The position numbers and the translations under genes are program-made. The notes beneath the pieces are model-generated. The model did not search any database. It had not been told where the DNA came from and was given only the letters and a program-made list of their open reading frames with translations. A stretch of DNA of 33,738 nt from UBA2336 sp046294915 (lineage in GTDB: Bacteria > Bacteroidota > Bacteroidia > Cytophagales > Cyclobacteriaceae): assembly GCA_046294915.1 (NCBI GenBank), contig JBKBOE010000027.1:1-33738 (forward strand), in the 5' to 3' direction. Every line of letters starts with the position of its first letter. The first letter of the stretch is position 1. Shown piece after piece: positions 17,858 through 26,557 of the stretch.

Positions 17858-18883
17858 TTAAAACCATTTTTTAATTTTAAAATAAGCCAGCATAATAACC
17901 GCAAGTATAATCATGATGCTCCATACTAAACCATAACCGTAATGCCAACGCAGTTCGGGCATGTAATCGAAGTTCATGCCGTAAACCCCAACGATAAACG
18001 TTAGGGGAATAAAGATTGTGGAGATGATGGTAAGCACCTTGATTACCTCGTTAAGCTGGGCATTTTGTGTGTTGATGTGTAAATCCATTAAGCCCGAGGT
18101 CAGGTCTTTATAGGTATCAATCGAATCCGTCAGGTGGATGACGTGATCGTAGATATCGCTGAAGTTGCGGATATTGCTATCCGTAATAAATCCGCTTTCA
18201 TCTTTTAAAAGTTTGGAGAGGGCATCGCGCAGCGGGTATACGGCTTTGCGAAGGTAGATAAGTTCTTTTTTTAGACGCTGGATGCGGTGAAAGGTGTAAT
18301 CTCTTTTTTCATGCTTTTGCTGCGAAAAACTGTCTTCAATTATTTCGATTCGTTCGCCAATGGTGTCAAGTACGTTGTAGTAGTTGTCAATGATAATATC
18401 CAGAAGCCGGTACAGCAGGTAGTCTGCACCGCGCTTTCGTACCCGGCCCTGATCCAGGCGGATGCGTTCGCGGAACAGGTCGAACAAATCGCCTTCTTTT
18501 TCCTGGAAGGACACCAGGTAGTTTTTTCCTAATACAAAACTAATCTGTTCATATTCAATAGTTCCCTGTTTAATGCTGTACAGCATTTTGAGTGTAAAAA
18601 ACAGGTAATCATCGTACTCTTCCGCTTTGGGCCGCTGATCATCCAGAATATCTTCAACCAGCAGCGCGTCAAGGTTAAAATGTTCCTGAATGGCTTTAAT
18701 GATTTGCTTGTCCTCAAGGCCGTCCAGGTTAATCCAGTTTACCCGGTCGGATTGTATCTTATTCAGTATTTCATCAACGGCAAGGTTATTATGCTTTTCA
18801 TATTCGGTTTTGTTGTAGGAAATAAGCTCAAGAATAACCTTTTCGGAAGTGGGTGCGCTTCGTACGGGTCTTCGTTGTTTCAT
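17858..18883 (-). CDS. corA: CorA-family magnesium/cobalt transporter
   Basis: This 341-residue protein belongs to the CorA family of pentameric Mg2+/Co2+ channels. A long cytoplasmic alpha/beta and helical domain occupies about residues 1-275. Two C-terminal membrane helices follow, with the selectivity motif GMN at 302-304 and MPEL in the periplasmic loop, both as expected. The C-terminus is basic (KIKKWF). It is the first gene of a likely three-gene operon with two Na+/Ca2+-exchanger homologues, forming a divalent cation module. It is divergent from the polyprenyl synthase gene; the 116 bases between them hold promoters for both directions. Confidence 0.94.
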   Translation of the reverse strand: MKQRRPVRSAPTSEKVILELISYNKTEYEKHNNLAVDEILNKIQSDRVNWINLDGLEDKQIIKAIQEHFNLDALLVEDILDDQRPKAEEYDDYLFFTLKMLYSIKQGTIEYEQISFVLGKNYLVSFQEKEGDLFDLFRERIRLDQGRVRKRGADYLLYRLLDIIIDNYYNVLDTIGERIEIIEDSFSQQKHEKRDYTFHRIQRLKKELIYLRKAVYPLRDALSKLLKDESGFITDSNIRNFSDIYDHVIHLTDSIDTYKDLTSGLMDLHINTQNAQLNEVIKVLTIISTIFIPLTFIVGVYGMNFDYMPELRWHYGYGLVWSIMIILAVIMLAYFKIKKWF

Positions 18884-18962
18884 GCCGGAGGGTCAGGAAA
18901 ATGAATGCCCAATATAGGTTGGAGGACTGATTTAACCACACCCCCTGCCTCAAAATTTTGCC

Positions 18963-18993
18963 TTTGAAACCGTTTAACGCGGTTGTATAATTG
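18963..18993 (+). promoter_or_regulatory. Predicted promoter directly abutting the polyprenyl synthase start
   Basis: TTTG (18963-18966), 19 bases, then TATAATTG (18986-18993), seven of eight bases matching TAnnTTTG. The ATG is at 19000, so the expected transcription start coincides with the start codon within a few bases. An AACCG/CGGTT inverted repeat (18968-18984) fills the spacer. Confidence 0.55.
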
Positions 18994-18999
18994 TGCCGC

Positions 19000-19974
19000 A
19001 TGGCCCTACACCTTGACGATATTAAAAAGCCCATTGCCCGCGAGATGGAGGAGTTTGAACACAAGTTCAGGGCGTCCATGAGAACCCGGGTTATGCTGTT
19101 GGATCGCATCATGAACTACATCGTCAAGCGTAAGGGCAAGCAAATGCGGCCCATGTTTGTCTTTCTTACCGCGGGTACCTGCGGTAAAATAACCGAATCA
19201 ACCTATCGGGGAGCTGCCCTGATTGAATTATTACATACAGCAACCCTGGTGCACGATGATGTGGTGGATGATGCCAACTATCGCAGGGGATTTTTTTCGG
19301 TAAATGCGTTATGGAAAAATAAAATTGCGGTTTTGGTAGGCGATTTTCTGCTTTCACGCGGCCTCATTCTTTCAGTTGAACATAAAGAGTTCGACCTGCT
19401 GAGCATTGTAACGGATGCTGTTCGGCAAATGAGCGAAGGAGAATTGCTGCAGATGGAAAAATCCCGTCAACTCGACATCTCCGAGGAGGTGTACTTTCAG
19501 ATCATACGGCAAAAAACCGCATCGCTTATTGCTTCATGTTGTGCTGTAGGGGCATCATCGGCTGGTGTGGAAAACGGTAGTGTGGAACGTATGAAATTAT
19601 TTGGTGAGAAAATCGGGATGGCCTTTCAAATTAAAGACGACCTTTTCGATTATGGCGAGGATGAAATTGGCAAACCACTGGGTATCGATATTAAAGAGAA
19701 GAAGATGACCCTTCCGCTGATTTACGCTTTATCGAAAGCAAGCTGGCTGGAAAAACGAAAAATTATCAGCATTATTCGTAACGAAAGCAGCAAGCCGGCA
19801 AAAGTAAAAGAAGTAATTGCCTTTGTGAAGCAGTCGGGTGGCATTGCCTATGCCGTTGATCTGATGAACCGTTTTCATTCGGAAGCACTCGATTTACTTA
19901 ATGATATTCCCCCATCGGATTACAAAGAATCGTTGAAACAACTGGTGCAGTTCACCATTGACAGGAGTAATTGA
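19000..19974 (+). CDS. Long-chain trans-polyprenyl diphosphate synthase
   Basis: This 324-residue enzyme adds isopentenyl diphosphate units to an allylic primer to make the side chain of menaquinone or another polyprenyl product. The first aspartate-rich motif DDVVD is at 86-90 and the second, DDLFD, at 213-217. KGKQMRP (about 46-52) binds isopentenyl diphosphate. The short DDxxD form without extra residues and the length suggest a homodimeric octaprenyl- or similar long-chain synthase. I chose ATG 19000 over the TTG at 18991. No ribosome binding site is visible, and the predicted promoter ends just before the start codon. It is followed by a short hairpin and a convergent gene. Confidence 0.92.
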   Translation: MALHLDDIKKPIAREMEEFEHKFRASMRTRVMLLDRIMNYIVKRKGKQMRPMFVFLTAGTCGKITESTYRGAALIELLHTATLVHDDVVDDANYRRGFFSVNALWKNKIAVLVGDFLLSRGLILSVEHKEFDLLSIVTDAVRQMSEGELLQMEKSRQLDISEEVYFQIIRQKTASLIASCCAVGASSAGVENGSVERMKLFGEKIGMAFQIKDDLFDYGEDEIGKPLGIDIKEKKMTLPLIYALSKASWLEKRKIISIIRNESSKPAKVKEVIAFVKQSGGIAYAVDLMNRFHSEALDLLNDIPPSDYKESLKQLVQFTIDRSN

Positions 19975-19983
19975 AAACGGAGA

Positions 19984-20008
19984 GCCCCAAACCTTTCGGA
20001 TAAGGGGC
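19984..20008. terminator. Hairpin between convergent genes
   Basis: GCCCC (19984-19988) and GGGGC (20004-20008) can pair, with extra CTT/AAG pairing inside. In the minus direction TTTT follows about five bases after the stem. It lies between the polyprenyl synthase stop and the convergent gene's stop and may serve both. Confidence 0.4.
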
Positions 20009-20042
20009 CCTGTATATAAACCTAAACGTATACTATTCTTCC

Positions 20043-20504
20043 TTACATAGAAACCCGGTTGCGTCCCGCTTCCAGAATAGCGTAGTCGCGCCAGGTTTTA
20101 AAATTATCCGGCTCAAGGTGATCAGTTGCCGGTCCTGCTTCACCGGGAGTAAAGTTTCCATCGCTTTCCCACCATTTTTTAGCATACTCGCGGGCAGCAG
20201 CCTTATCAATCTCGAAAAGGTTGATGCATGAATCGGAAATGATCCAGGGCTTTTCAACCGAACTGTACTTTTCAAAAATCAGGCTGCGCATGTGGGTACC
20301 GTCAACATGATTTTTAAAATGCGATACAGTGTATGAAAGGGTTTCAGGTTCGGTCATCACCAAATCCCAGTATTTCTTTGAGGTTACCACCTGTGCCGTA
20401 GTAAGCAGGTAACCGTATCCGTTTTCAATGGGCTCTTTGGTTATGGGGCATCGTGCTTTCAATGCGGGTTTCTTCTTACCCAGGAGTTTATCAATCAGTG
20501 TCAT
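20043..20504 (-). CDS. Unknown 153-residue soluble protein
   Basis: I do not recognise this family. From ATG 20504 it encodes 153 residues with no signal peptide or membrane helix. The start is chosen because AAAGGA lies about six bases upstream, one of the few clear ribosome binding sites in the window; an upstream ATG at 20567 lacks one. The basic N-terminus (LLGKKKPALKAR) is followed by CPITKEPI (about 19-26), and later by a Cys in SDSCINLFEID and an EYAKKWWESDG segment. Two cysteines and two or three histidines are too few for an obvious zinc site. It lies 194 bases downstream of the exported thioredoxin gene, beyond a strong hairpin, and is probably transcribed on its own. Confidence 0.72.
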   Translation of the reverse strand: MTLIDKLLGKKKPALKARCPITKEPIENGYGYLLTTAQVVTSKKYWDLVMTEPETLSYTVSHFKNHVDGTHMRSLIFEKYSSVEKPWIISDSCINLFEIDKAAAREYAKKWWESDGNFTPGEAGPATDHLEPDNFKTWRDYAILEAGRNRVSM

Positions 20505-20595
20505 GGTGTGTCCTTTGTAGTAAATAGATACTTGCTTTGGGGCAGATAGTTGCATGTATGACGCCAAAAAATTCTGAAATGTTACAAAAGCCTGT

Positions 20596-20631
20596 TTTCA
20601 GCCGATGAAGCGAGGTTTCATGTGGCTGAAA
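20596..20631. repeat. Strong 13-pair hairpin in the gap upstream of the 20043-20504 gene
   Basis: TTTCAGCC (20596-20603) pairs perfectly with GGCTGAAA (20624-20631), and inside it ATGAA (20605-20609) pairs with TTCAT (20617-20621) around a seven-base loop. Only a 1x2 internal loop separates the two stems. No T-run is attached on either strand. Confidence 0.6.
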
Positions 20632-20674
20632 TGGATAGTTTATTACAGTTAATGTACCGGCTGGCGTACGGTTT

Positions 20675-20692
20675 TGAACACTGCGCTGTTCA
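20675..20692. terminator. Dyad just after the exported thioredoxin gene
   Basis: TGAACA and TGTTCA arms surround a six-base centre, five bases past the stop at 20698. It may end the thioredoxin transcript or bind a regulator; there is no T-run. Confidence 0.35.
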
Positions 20693-20697
20693 TTTAA

Positions 20698-22146
20698 TCA
20701 ACTTTTTGATGAAGGGCCGGTTTTTCGGTTTTTAAAGTGCTCGTAATTCGTGAGAAAATCCTCCAGTTTTTCGATGGGTATTTTCTTCCCGATGATTTTC
20801 TTCTTATCGTCCAGGATGTACAGGGTAGGCGTTGTTTGGGCATCGTACAGGTCGTGATAGGACCCTACGTAGGTGCGGGGCCCATTTACCGTTATCCATT
20901 TCATATTCATTTCGGCAATGTAGTCGCGCATTTTTTTCATTGATGTATCGGCACTTACGGCAAACACCTCAACATCGAACCGGGCTTTGTTTTTGGTATA
21001 GAATGACACCAGTTTAGGAGTTTCTACTTTGCAATGTCCACAGTCGGGATCGAAAAAGTACACAATGGTGTATTTGTTCTTCAGGGAATACATGGAGCGC
21101 GGTTGCTGGTTGGCATCCTGCATGATGAGGTTAGGGGCCGTGCGTCCGATAAGGCTTTTGCGAAGGTTATCCGCATGGTCTTTCAGGTTTTTTCTCAGTT
21201 TATCGTTAGTCCAGTAATTCATTTCGCCCGAGGCAAAATAGGTGTCATAGAGGTAAACAAAGAGTTCATCCAGACCCATAATATCGGGGCTTTGGTATTT
21301 TAAAGTGAGCGTCCACACCATGAATTTGTAGGTTTCAGGATTTTTCTTTGCCTTGGCAACCAATCCCTGTATTGCCTTCTTCAATGTATCTGCCTGTGGA
21401 GCGAATAGCTTGTCGAGGTACTCATTAACCTTCTGGCTATAGATGGGTTGTGGCAGCCGGATCAGCGCATCATCGCTTAAATCAAAATAATCAAAGAAGT
21501 GTTCGCGGTAATACCGAAGTTGAAAGGTGGAGTCAATGGTTCCATCGGGTTTTTTGGGAGGTTCCGGAATGTCCACCCGTCTTGTGGTTTTTAACAGGCG
21601 GGCTGTCATACTGGCCGGATGTTTTTCAATCAGCGAAAGTTGATAGGCTATGACCTTATCGTTAACCTTACCGAACCCTTCGCGGGCGGTTGCTTTTAAG
21701 GCTTCATCTTTCAGTGTGGTGTCTTGCAGGATTTTTATGAAAGGCTCTGCCTCCTTGTTTCGCTCCATATTAAATCGCATGTTATCAAAAAACAATGCGT
21801 TGTCTTCATCGCCCGTTATTACGGCATGCTTTACATAATCATCGGTTTTTGTTTCGATACTGAAATGCTGATTATGGCCGATGACCATATCGAACAGCCG
21901 GGTTTTATTAAGTACCAGGAAGTAAACGCCTTGCGGCAGGGCTTGCTTACCATCAAAAACAAACTGGCCTTGCTTATTTACCTTAGCCGTATCGCGAACA
22001 AAGGTGCTTTCACCGTAATAGTATCCCAGGTAAACGGTGGTATCCTGAAGGCCGGCTATTTTAAACCGCAGGGCGTAACCGCTTTTGGTTTGAGCAAAGG
22101 TTCCTAACGAACAGAACAAGAGAGTGAACAGGATACCGAAGCGCAT
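20698..22146 (-). CDS. Exported thioredoxin-fold protein with DUF4369 and DUF5106-like regions
   Basis: This secreted protein (482 residues from ATG 22146) has a signal peptide ending near GTFAQ. Residues about 25-140 resemble DUF4369, the beta-rich N-terminal domain of Bacteroidota disulfide reductases. Residues about 150-330 are helical and DUF5106-like. The C-terminus is a TlpA/AhpC-type thioredoxin domain with CGHC at about 369-372 and a cis-proline segment QTTPTLYI. It most likely reduces or forms disulfides in the periplasm; the partner is unknown. ATGs at 22185 and 22245 are also in frame. 22146 gives the cleanest signal peptide, but no ribosome binding site separates the choices. It is divergent from gldA. 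Confidence 0.87.
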   Translation of the reverse strand: MRFGILFTLLFCSLGTFAQTKSGYALRFKIAGLQDTTVYLGYYYGESTFVRDTAKVNKQGQFVFDGKQALPQGVYFLVLNKTRLFDMVIGHNQHFSIETKTDDYVKHAVITGDEDNALFFDNMRFNMERNKEAEPFIKILQDTTLKDEALKATAREGFGKVNDKVIAYQLSLIEKHPASMTARLLKTTRRVDIPEPPKKPDGTIDSTFQLRYYREHFFDYFDLSDDALIRLPQPIYSQKVNEYLDKLFAPQADTLKKAIQGLVAKAKKNPETYKFMVWTLTLKYQSPDIMGLDELFVYLYDTYFASGEMNYWTNDKLRKNLKDHADNLRKSLIGRTAPNLIMQDANQQPRSMYSLKNKYTIVYFFDPDCGHCKVETPKLVSFYTKNKARFDVEVFAVSADTSMKKMRDYIAEMNMKWITVNGPRTYVGSYHDLYDAQTTPTLYILDDKKKIIGKKIPIEKLEDFLTNYEHFKNRKTGPSSKS

Positions 22147-22276
22147 GTGCAATTTTTTTACGAAAATAAATATTATGTGGTTCATGGCAATTTTTATGCC
22201 GTGCAAACACGGCTTTATTAGATAAGGGTATGGAGGAGTAACCAACGTATTTAATCATTGCTTAGTTTAGCGCCCG

Positions 22277-23194
22277 ATGTCTCTGGTAATTAAGGAACTC
22301 ACCAAGGTTTACGGTACGCAGCACGCGGTTAACGCCATTTCATTTGAAGTGAGCAAGGGAGAGATTGCCGGATTCCTCGGCCCGAACGGGGCCGGCAAAT
22401 CCACCACGATGAAAATAGTTACGGGATTTCTTGCTGCAACCTCAGGAACAGTTCTGGTTAATGGAATAGACGTAGCGGCCCGGCCCATCGCGGTAAAAAA
22501 AATCACCGGCTACTTGCCTGAACATAATCCGCTGTATACCGATATGTTTGTGCATGAATACCTGGCCTTTGCAGGAAGCCTTTACGGATTACGAGGTAAA
22601 ATCCTGAAGAACCGTATCGGGGAGATGATTGATCTGTGCGGATTAGGCCCCGAGCAAAACAAAAGAATTGAAATGCTTTCGAAAGGGTACAGGCAGCGTG
22701 TAGGCCTTGCCCAGGCTTTGCTTCATAACCCCGAGGTGCTTATCCTGGATGAACCCACATCCGGGCTTGATCCCAACCAACTGGCGGAAATCAGAAAACT
22801 TATTAAAGAAGTAAGCAAAGATAAAACTGTGCTGTTTTCCACGCACATCTTGCAGGAAGTGAGGGCCTTGTGCGATCGCATTATTGTAATCAACAAAGGA
22901 AATATTGTTGCCGATGCAAGTTTAGCTGAGCTGGCACACAAGGGCAGGCGTGTACTTATCGTTGAATTTGAAAAGCCTGTAGCCTTACACGAAATTGAAA
23001 ACCTGCCAGGCGTGGTTCATGCGAACGCTCTCAGTCCGACATTGCTGGAGGTTGAGCCTGAAGAAGGTAAGGATGTGCGTCCGGTTCTCTTTAAAATTTC
23101 TACCGAACAAAATAATGCATTGGTAGGCCTGCGATGGGAGGAACACTCATTGGAGGATGTATTTGCAGAACTTACCCGCGAACCGACTGGTTAA
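22277..23194 (+). CDS. gldA: Gliding motility ABC transporter ATPase GldA
   Basis: This 305-residue ATPase matches GldA, the ATP-binding subunit of the GldAFG transporter needed for gliding in Flavobacterium johnsoniae. Walker A GPNGAGKST is at 35-43, the signature LSKGY at 134-138, and Walker B LILDEP at about 155-160 with the D-loop SGLD. The switch histidine is in FSTHIL. The C-terminal 80 residues form the beta-rich extension typical of GldA-like and CcmA-like ATPases. It is followed by an outer-membrane barrel gene and then gldF. In F. johnsoniae gldA is not beside gldFG, so this closer arrangement supports the assignment. Confidence 0.92.
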   Translation: MSLVIKELTKVYGTQHAVNAISFEVSKGEIAGFLGPNGAGKSTTMKIVTGFLAATSGTVLVNGIDVAARPIAVKKITGYLPEHNPLYTDMFVHEYLAFAGSLYGLRGKILKNRIGEMIDLCGLGPEQNKRIEMLSKGYRQRVGLAQALLHNPEVLILDEPTSGLDPNQLAEIRKLIKEVSKDKTVLFSTHILQEVRALCDRIIVINKGNIVADASLAELAHKGRRVLIVEFEKPVALHEIENLPGVVHANALSPTLLEVEPEEGKDVRPVLFKISTEQNNALVGLRWEEHSLEDVFAELTREPTG

Positions 23195-23239
23195 TTAATG
23201 GTTTGTTATTGCAATTCCCTATTCCTACTTTTAAAAATT

Positions 23240-24043
23240 ATGACCCTCCCTAAGCCTCTTTTATTCTTTTTGGCTGCCACGCTGGTACTGCCATTTACAG
23301 CCACCGGACAGGATGCAGGCCAGGCTGAAATAAAACAGCGGTTTGAACGGATGCACTTTTCCTCCTTTTCAGTTGGCTTTCTGAAGGGTTCAACCGGTGA
23401 TTACGCTAACGGTTGGCAGGCTGACGTTGGCTACGGTAAGCGGCTTAATAAACTGATTACCATTGGCGCTAACCTTACGTACCAAACGCTCGGAAATACA
23501 TACAACGGGTACGACTACTATGTTTCGGAGAGTGACGAGCCCTCGGCATTTCCACCCGGCAGCACTACCGATGGTGATCCGTATGATGAATCCATTGAAG
23601 TGGCCATAAGCGGAGGTACCTTCTCGTCCTTTTCGGTTAGTGGGTTTGTGAGGATGAACTTCATACCATACAGCGATAACAGCAGGTTTGTTGTGTTTGG
23701 GTTTATCAAGCCTTCAGCAGGGATCAGTTTTTTATCGGCCATGACCAAAGAGGTAAGGCTGGTAGTTGATTATGAATATGTCAGTACCACGTATGTCGAC
23801 CGTCAAAGTTCGAGTTCATTTGTGGCAGGTGTTTCGTTAGGCCCTGGCCTGGAATTTATTCCAACAAAGAATCTTTCTATTTCAGCCCATTTTGGCTTTA
23901 ACAGCCAGTTTGGCGATAAGATTGTGCTGGATAAAAGAGCCTTTCGGCCGAGTACGGCAACGGTAAATAATGGAGACTTTCCGGTTACTTCCGGTGCGCT
24001 GATCTCCCTTTCATTTACATTAGGGCTTCAATACAATTTCTGA
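23240..24043 (+). CDS. Outer-membrane beta-barrel protein
   Basis: From ATG 23240 this encodes 267 residues with a signal peptide ending near ATGQ. The rest alternates polar and hydrophobic or aromatic residues in strands, with surface-like acidic loops (for example SDEPSAF and TTDGDPYDES). The C-terminus LSFTLGLQYNF ends in Phe, the usual signal for outer-membrane barrel insertion. I cannot name a family beyond a Bacteroidota porin-like barrel. A TTG/GTG start upstream at 23198 would add 14 residues that spoil the signal peptide. It separates gldA from gldF and could be cotranscribed with gldA; a hairpin follows directly after its stop. Confidence 0.8.
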   Translation: MTLPKPLLFFLAATLVLPFTATGQDAGQAEIKQRFERMHFSSFSVGFLKGSTGDYANGWQADVGYGKRLNKLITIGANLTYQTLGNTYNGYDYYVSESDEPSAFPPGSTTDGDPYDESIEVAISGGTFSSFSVSGFVRMNFIPYSDNSRFVVFGFIKPSAGISFLSAMTKEVRLVVDYEYVSTTYVDRQSSSSFVAGVSLGPGLEFIPTKNLSISAHFGFNSQFGDKIVLDKRAFRPSTATVNNGDFPVTSGALISLSFTLGLQYNF

Positions 24044-24045
24044 AA

Positions 24046-24066
24046 CGCCTGTTGGTTGCCAAGGCG
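24046..24066 (+). terminator. Hairpin after the barrel gene
   Basis: CGCC/GGCG and TTGG/CCAA stems, separated by a two-base bulge, begin two bases after the stop. Only CTTT follows some distance on. It likely ends or attenuates the gldA-barrel transcript before the gldF promoter. Confidence 0.4.
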
Positions 24067-24098
24067 GCCGGCTTTCCGGGTTTGATAATGTGGATTGC

Positions 24099-24129
24099 TT
24101 TGAATTAAACTAAATCCCTGATAAACTTG
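24099..24129 (+). promoter_or_regulatory. Predicted promoter for gldFG-DUF4340
   Basis: TTTG (24099-24102), 19 bases, then TAAACTTG (24122-24129), seven of eight bases matching TAnnTTTG. The GTG start of gldF is at 24147, giving a leader of about ten bases. Confidence 0.5.
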
Positions 24130-24146
24130 CATCTTTTCGTTAAGCA

Positions 24147-24875
24147 GTGATTCGCATTCTGGTAAAAGAGTTTAATGCATTTCTTGATTCGCTGATTGCT
24201 TACATTGTGATTGGTGCGTTTCTGACCAGCATGGGCCTGCTTATGTGGGTATTCCCTGAGACATCGGTGCTTCACTACGGTTTTGCCGATATGGACACAC
24301 TCTTTTCACTGGCACCCTACGTATTTATGTTTCTGATACCGGCCATTACCATGCGCAGCTTTGCTGAAGAAAAACGTGCGGGTACACTGGAGTTGCTTTT
24401 TACCCGGCCGGTTACGGATTGGGAAATTGTACTGGGTAAATTCTTTGCCGGGTTTATGCTGGTGTTGTTTGCCCTGCTGCCTACCGGAATTTATTATCTA
24501 TCCGTTTACTGGCTAGGCGATCCACCCGGCAACCTGGACAGCTCAGGTGTAGCCGGATCATACATTGGTCTTTCCCTGCTGGGCGCTGTGTTTTGTGCCC
24601 TGGGTATTTTGGCCTCAAGTTTTTCAACAAACCAGATTGTATCATTTATTATCGCGGCATTTCTCTGCTTTATTCTTTTTTCGGGGTTTGATTCATTGGC
24701 GGCTCTCAATCTGTGGTCAAGAAATGTCTTGCTCATTAAACAACTCGGCATACTGTATCACTATGAATCGATGGGCAGAGGAGTAATTGACACCCGCGAT
24801 GTGCTTTATTTTGTAAGCCTCACGGCCATCCTGCTGCTCGCTACCAAAACCATTATCTCGGCACGTACATGGTGA
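24147..24875 (+). CDS. gldF: Gliding motility ABC transporter permease GldF
   Basis: This 242-residue ABC-2 type permease has six predicted membrane helices, at about residues 14-35, 50-70, 95-120, 133-155, 165-185 and 215-235. The cytoplasmic loop carries EEKRAGTLELLFTRPV, the classic ABC-2 motif before the coupling helix. It is recognised as GldF from this layout and the following gldG. The start is GTG; no upstream ATG is in frame. The last seven bases overlap gldG, indicating translational coupling. With GldA it would form the transporter core. Confidence 0.92.
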   Translation: MIRILVKEFNAFLDSLIAYIVIGAFLTSMGLLMWVFPETSVLHYGFADMDTLFSLAPYVFMFLIPAITMRSFAEEKRAGTLELLFTRPVTDWEIVLGKFFAGFMLVLFALLPTGIYYLSVYWLGDPPGNLDSSGVAGSYIGLSLLGAVFCALGILASSFSTNQIVSFIIAAFLCFILFSGFDSLAALNLWSRNVLLIKQLGILYHYESMGRGVIDTRDVLYFVSLTAILLLATKTIISARTW

Positions 24876-26557
24876 ACCTGCACAGCAAAAAAATTCGCGA
24901 CTTACTGGTTCTGGCCAACGCGCTGGCCCTGGTTGTGCTCGTAAACCTGGTGGCTTCGCACTATTTTTTCCGGATTGACTTAACCGAGGAAAGGCGATTT
25001 TCTGTAAAACCTCAAACCAAAGAATTACTGCAAAACCTGGACGATGCCGTGTACATTGAAGTGTATCTGGATGGGGAACTGAATGCCAGTTTCCGCAGAT
25101 TGCGCAATGCCATCCGCGAGTTACTCGAAGAGTTCAGGATCTATTCCTCAAACAAGGTACACTATACATTTATTGATCCCCATCAGGCGATCAGCCAGAA
25201 AGCGCGAAATGAATTTTTCCAGGAATTGACCAACAAAGGCGTTGTTCCTGTGCGGGTGGTTGAACGGGAAAACAATCAGACATCCGAAAAACTACTCTTT
25301 CCGGGAGCAGTGGTGTTGTATAGCGGTTTCGAAGCGGGGGTTAATCTTTTAAAAAATGTTTCGGCACGCACCCCCGATGAGCGCATCAATCCGTCTATCG
25401 AAGCCTTAGAATACGAATTTTCAAATACCATCTATAAGCTTTCAAACACTAACCGGAAGCGTGTTGCCTTTGTACAGGGGCATGATGAACTGGACAGTTT
25501 GCAGGTAGCCAGCTTTAATAATGCACTGCTTGAATTGTACGATGTGTATAAAGTGGACCTTTCGCGGAAGTCGGCCGTGCCTGTGTACGATGCACTGATT
25601 ATCGCAAAGCCTACAAAACCTTTTTCAGAGGCCGATAAGTTTAAACTGGATCAGTACGTGATGCGTGGCGGACGGGTGTTGTTTTTACTCGATAAGCTGG
25701 AAGCCACCATGGACAGCGCTTCACGCGAAGATTACTTTGCATTTCCATACACCACCCGCCTGGATGATCTCCTCTTTAGATATGGCGTACGGATCAATAA
25801 TGACCTGGTGCAGGATCGGAATGCGGGCCTGTACCCCGTGGTTACCGGTCAAAGCGGAGGAAAGCCTCAGCTTCAGCTAATGGACTGGCCCTTTTTTCCG
25901 CTGGTAAACCACTATGCCGACCATGTTATTACTCGCAACCTCGATGCGGTTATGCTGAAATTTGCAAGCAGCATCGATACGGTTAAAGCCGCAGGAGTTA
26001 AGAAAACACCACTGCTATTTACTTCGGATTTTTCGCGTAAAGTCGGTGCACCCGTGCCGGTAAGCATCAATGAACTTCGAAGAAATGTGAAACCGGAAAA
26101 TTTTTCTGAAAAGAAAATCCCGGTAGGGTATTTACTGGAAGGGCGGTTTACATCGTTGTTTAAAAACAGGTTTCCTCCCGATGGTGTTGATGCTTCAAAC
26201 GTTATGGCTGAAGGCATGCCGGCAAAAGTATTGGTTATTGCCGATGGCGACCTGGCGCGCAACGAGGTAAATCCACGAACCGGTAATCCCCAGCAACTGG
26301 GTCTTGATCCGTTTACCAGCTACACTTTTGCCAATGAAGAATTGCTGATGAACGCCATGGCTTACCTGGTGGATGAAGATGGGCTTATTAAAACACGAAA
26401 CAAAGAAGTGAAAATCCGCCCGCTCAATAAGGAAAAAATCAGGCTTGAGAAAACGGCTTGGCAGGTGTTTAACCTGGCAACACCGGTAGTGCTGCTGATC
26501 GTATTCGGAATACTCCGGTTTATGCTACGTAAGAGAAAATTTGCAACGTTCAGGTAA
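24869..26557 (+). CDS. gldG: Gliding motility auxiliary protein GldG
   Basis: This 562-residue protein is GldG, the auxiliary component of the GldAFG transporter. A membrane helix near the N-terminus (about 12-32) is followed by a long periplasmic region containing the ABC_transp_aux/GldG-type domain (about 45-320) and a second domain to about 525. A second helix (about 533-552) and a basic tail (LRKRKF) close it, so both termini face the cytoplasm. The gene overlaps gldF by seven bases and its stop overlaps the next ATG by one base (TAATG). The role of the periplasmic part is not established; it may bind substrate or span to the outer membrane. Confidence 0.92.
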   Translation: MVNLHSKKIRDLLVLANALALVVLVNLVASHYFFRIDLTEERRFSVKPQTKELLQNLDDAVYIEVYLDGELNASFRRLRNAIRELLEEFRIYSSNKVHYTFIDPHQAISQKARNEFFQELTNKGVVPVRVVERENNQTSEKLLFPGAVVLYSGFEAGVNLLKNVSARTPDERINPSIEALEYEFSNTIYKLSNTNRKRVAFVQGHDELDSLQVASFNNALLELYDVYKVDLSRKSAVPVYDALIIAKPTKPFSEADKFKLDQYVMRGGRVLFLLDKLEATMDSASREDYFAFPYTTRLDDLLFRYGVRINNDLVQDRNAGLYPVVTGQSGGKPQLQLMDWPFFPLVNHYADHVITRNLDAVMLKFASSIDTVKAAGVKKTPLLFTSDFSRKVGAPVPVSINELRRNVKPENFSEKKIPVGYLLEGRFTSLFKNRFPPDGVDASNVMAEGMPAKVLVIADGDLARNEVNPRTGNPQQLGLDPFTSYTFANEELLMNAMAYLVDEDGLIKTRNKEVKIRPLNKEKIRLEKTAWQVFNLATPVVLLIVFGILRFMLRKRKFATFR

